Assembly (NCBI GenBank): GCA_008360955.1 | Contig: LUCM01005765.1 | Span: 227,770 to 291,769 of the forward strand | DNA: 64,000 nucleotides | Direction of reading: 5' to 3' | From: Fasciolopsis buskii | Lineage: Eukaryota > Platyhelminthes > Trematoda > Plagiorchiida > Fasciolidae | Part shown: one piece after another, positions 62,451-64,000 of the stretch | How positions within the stretch are numbered: the stretch's first letter is position 1 | Layout of the letters: each line of letters starts with the position of its first letter | Made by a program: the position numbers and the translations under genes | The notes under the pieces: generated by a model | Told to the model about the DNA's origin: nothing | The model's database searches: none | The model's input: the letters and a program-made list of their open reading frames with translations, nothing else

Positions 62451-62944
62451 TATCTATCGTGGAATCAGCTGTACCTTTGTGTTTTCGACCGCACTCCAAC
62501 CCGTTATCCGGAGAACCAAATACATTTCCATCCTGGACGTGAATGAGTCCTAACGTGGATTCCGTCCGCGTTGTTTCATGGGTGATCCACTAGTTGTGAC
62601 CTGGTCAGGTGCACTTGATAACCACGGAGAAATTCGGCCGAGTCTGACACGAAGATTTGTTATCAAAATTAATTAAGTTCCATCCGTCTTTTGTTCCATG
62701 GATTTCATATATCCGCGCTAAGCAAACCAGCTCTGTCCGAGTCATTGAGATTTTATTTCGGTCATTCATCGTGAATCTTAATTTTCTCTTTCTTTCCATG
62801 CACTTTCTTCTGATAACCAGCGATACATCGTCACCGTTCGATCCACTCAACTATTTTACTGACGCATCCCAAACAAAGCTACACGATCAATTAGACAATG
62901 GAGATACATCTGCTGCCTACTCGGGTTTTCACTCCGTAGCATAA
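62451..62944 (+). CDS. Last two exons of an unrecognised plus-strand gene
   Basis: Exon 62451-62538 has acceptor TTTTTGATTACAG and donor GGAC/GTGAAT. Exon 62821-62944 has an excellent polypyrimidine tract and acceptor (TTTCTTCTGATAACCAG) and ends in TAA. The phases match (2 then 1). The joined tail is 69 residues, rich in Ser, Pro and Asp (VPLCFRPHSNPLSGEPNTF, later SPFDPLNYFTDASQTKLHD), and looks intrinsically disordered. No domain is recognised; upstream exons were not identified, and the exon at 60480-60685 may be one. Confidence 0.5.
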
Positions 62945-63699
62945 TACCGCCCACAAATTCTGAACCTGACGGTTTCTTGTCTGAACAAAGGTGAATGTCA
63001 CTATTCTCACATGCGGATGGGGTTACCTTAATGATCATTTTACCTACAAATGCGGCGAGAAAGAGTAAAAGGAGGTAACCTGACGAATACCACTTCTCAC
63101 GGCGAACTCAAACAAAATATAGCTATAAGCATGGACTCCGCCGGGGCTACTTGGATACAAGTATTTGGAGATTGGGAAGGATTTCTTTGGCGCATTCTTC
63201 TGTAAAAGATAGCGTCATAAAAATCCACAATCCGCCAAGTCACTTGAATTTTTAGACCAAAAAAGACAGAGATCGTGGATCTACGAAACGTGTGTCTATG
63301 TTTCAAGATTTTTTGGCGAGTGAAAATTTGGTCCATGCAGGCTTAAGTGAAATGATTTTTGTGGCAGTAGATTAATTGAACTGCACCCTAAGATGTCCTG
63401 TTCGACGTTGCAACCGAGCGGGTCAGGGAGCCGTTAGATGCTTCCTTCATCATCTCACTTGCCCTTGGCTTGCATAGACCAGTACTCCTAATAACTCAGC
63501 ACAAATTGCAACGAATGCCGGTAGATGCAGTCTATTTCATTTCTCTACGTTTCTCGATTCATCATCACGTGTGGCCCTGTTTAAGATCTCCGGCCACCTG
63601 AAGTCATACGGATTTGTGCATCTCGTGGTGCATGGGATCCGGAAAGACAGATCAGCAAGGATCCAAGGTTATCCACCGTTACTGGGGTTGGCTTGACCT
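62945..63699. other. Spacer at the right end
   Basis: No gene supported. It should contain the 3' untranslated region of the plus-strand gene. Minus-strand frames at 62856-63038 and 63097-63336 have no recognised motif, and the first overlaps the coding exon ending at 62944. Confidence 0.4.
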
Positions 63700-64000
63700 G
63701 GGATTTCGCTCGGTGTTTTCTACTGAGGACAAATCTTTTTGACCCGATCTCGATGTTCGATCGAATCTTGGGTATTTGGTTGTGATGTCCATGACCTCAT
63801 TGAAAGCTCTAACTGAAACTGCAGTCGGTGATTATCTTCTGCAATCAGCTGGTCAGAGTGGATGATTTTTGTACTGGTGTAATCACAGACTAGGTGCAAA
63901 CAAAAGCAAGCTCCCATTATGGCATGAACTGACTTAATAGGTGTGGCTCAGAATGTTCAACAACCTTGATCCATCCACACCAACAATGACCGATGTGATC
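63700..64000 (-). mobile_element. LINE endonuclease fragment at the window edge
   Basis: On the minus strand, CLHLVCDYTSTKIIHSDQLI matches the family B endonuclease region near 31530 (LHLVCAHANTKATCLTQLIA). It runs out of the window, so its full extent is unknown. Confidence 0.5.

Noticed and set aside
1..64000. CRISPR arrays, operons or bacterial defence systems
   Set aside because: There are no regularly spaced repeats, gene density is very low and genes are spliced, all consistent with a eukaryotic genome.

Overview
The window looks like nuclear DNA of a repeat-rich flatworm, most likely a digenean trematode (liver- or lung-fluke type). This rests on spliced genes with GT-AG introns from about 50 bases to 14 kb, a seven-transmembrane receptor of divergent flatworm style, several decayed non-LTR retrotransposon (LINE) families of the kind common in fluke genomes, tRNA-headed SINEs, and no bacterial operon structure. 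The species cannot be fixed from sequence alone. No rRNA gene, convincing tRNA gene or CRISPR array was seen.

Layout. 1-0.8 kb: one unassigned possible exon. 1.3-6.2 kb: two decayed LINE copies. 6.97-15.36 kb, minus strand: a six-exon gene for a 227-residue protein with six canonical EF-hands, its introns holding SINEs and another dispersed repeat. 15.4-20 kb: intergenic. 20.1-22 kb: a LINE on the minus strand. 22.5-24.0 kb, minus strand: candidate exons of an unrecognised gene. 25.57-25.74 kb: a compound trinucleotide microsatellite. 26.56-27.64 kb, plus strand: a seven-transmembrane receptor on one exon. 30.8-32.7 kb: a plus-strand LINE copy matching the 20-22 kb copy. 33-42.5 kb: gene-poor, with SINEs and a few unassigned reading frames. 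42.6-44.45 kb: a jockey/CR1-like LINE.

44.74-62.13 kb, minus strand: a gene whose five coding exons join in phase into a 240-residue coiled-coil and IQ-motif protein. Its introns hold LINE copies on the opposite strand, a pair of 270-base direct repeats and a KpnI/SmaI-like palindrome cluster. 60.5 kb and 62.45-62.94 kb, plus strand: exons of at least one further unrecognised gene, arranged head to head with the IQ gene. 63.7-64 kb: a LINE fragment running off the edge.

How the genes relate. The EF-hand protein is a calcium sensor or buffer, and IQ motifs are binding sites for EF-hand proteins such as calmodulin. Both genes lie on the same strand, but nothing here shows that the two products interact. 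All exon joins were worked out by eye from splice signals and reading phase and need transcript support.
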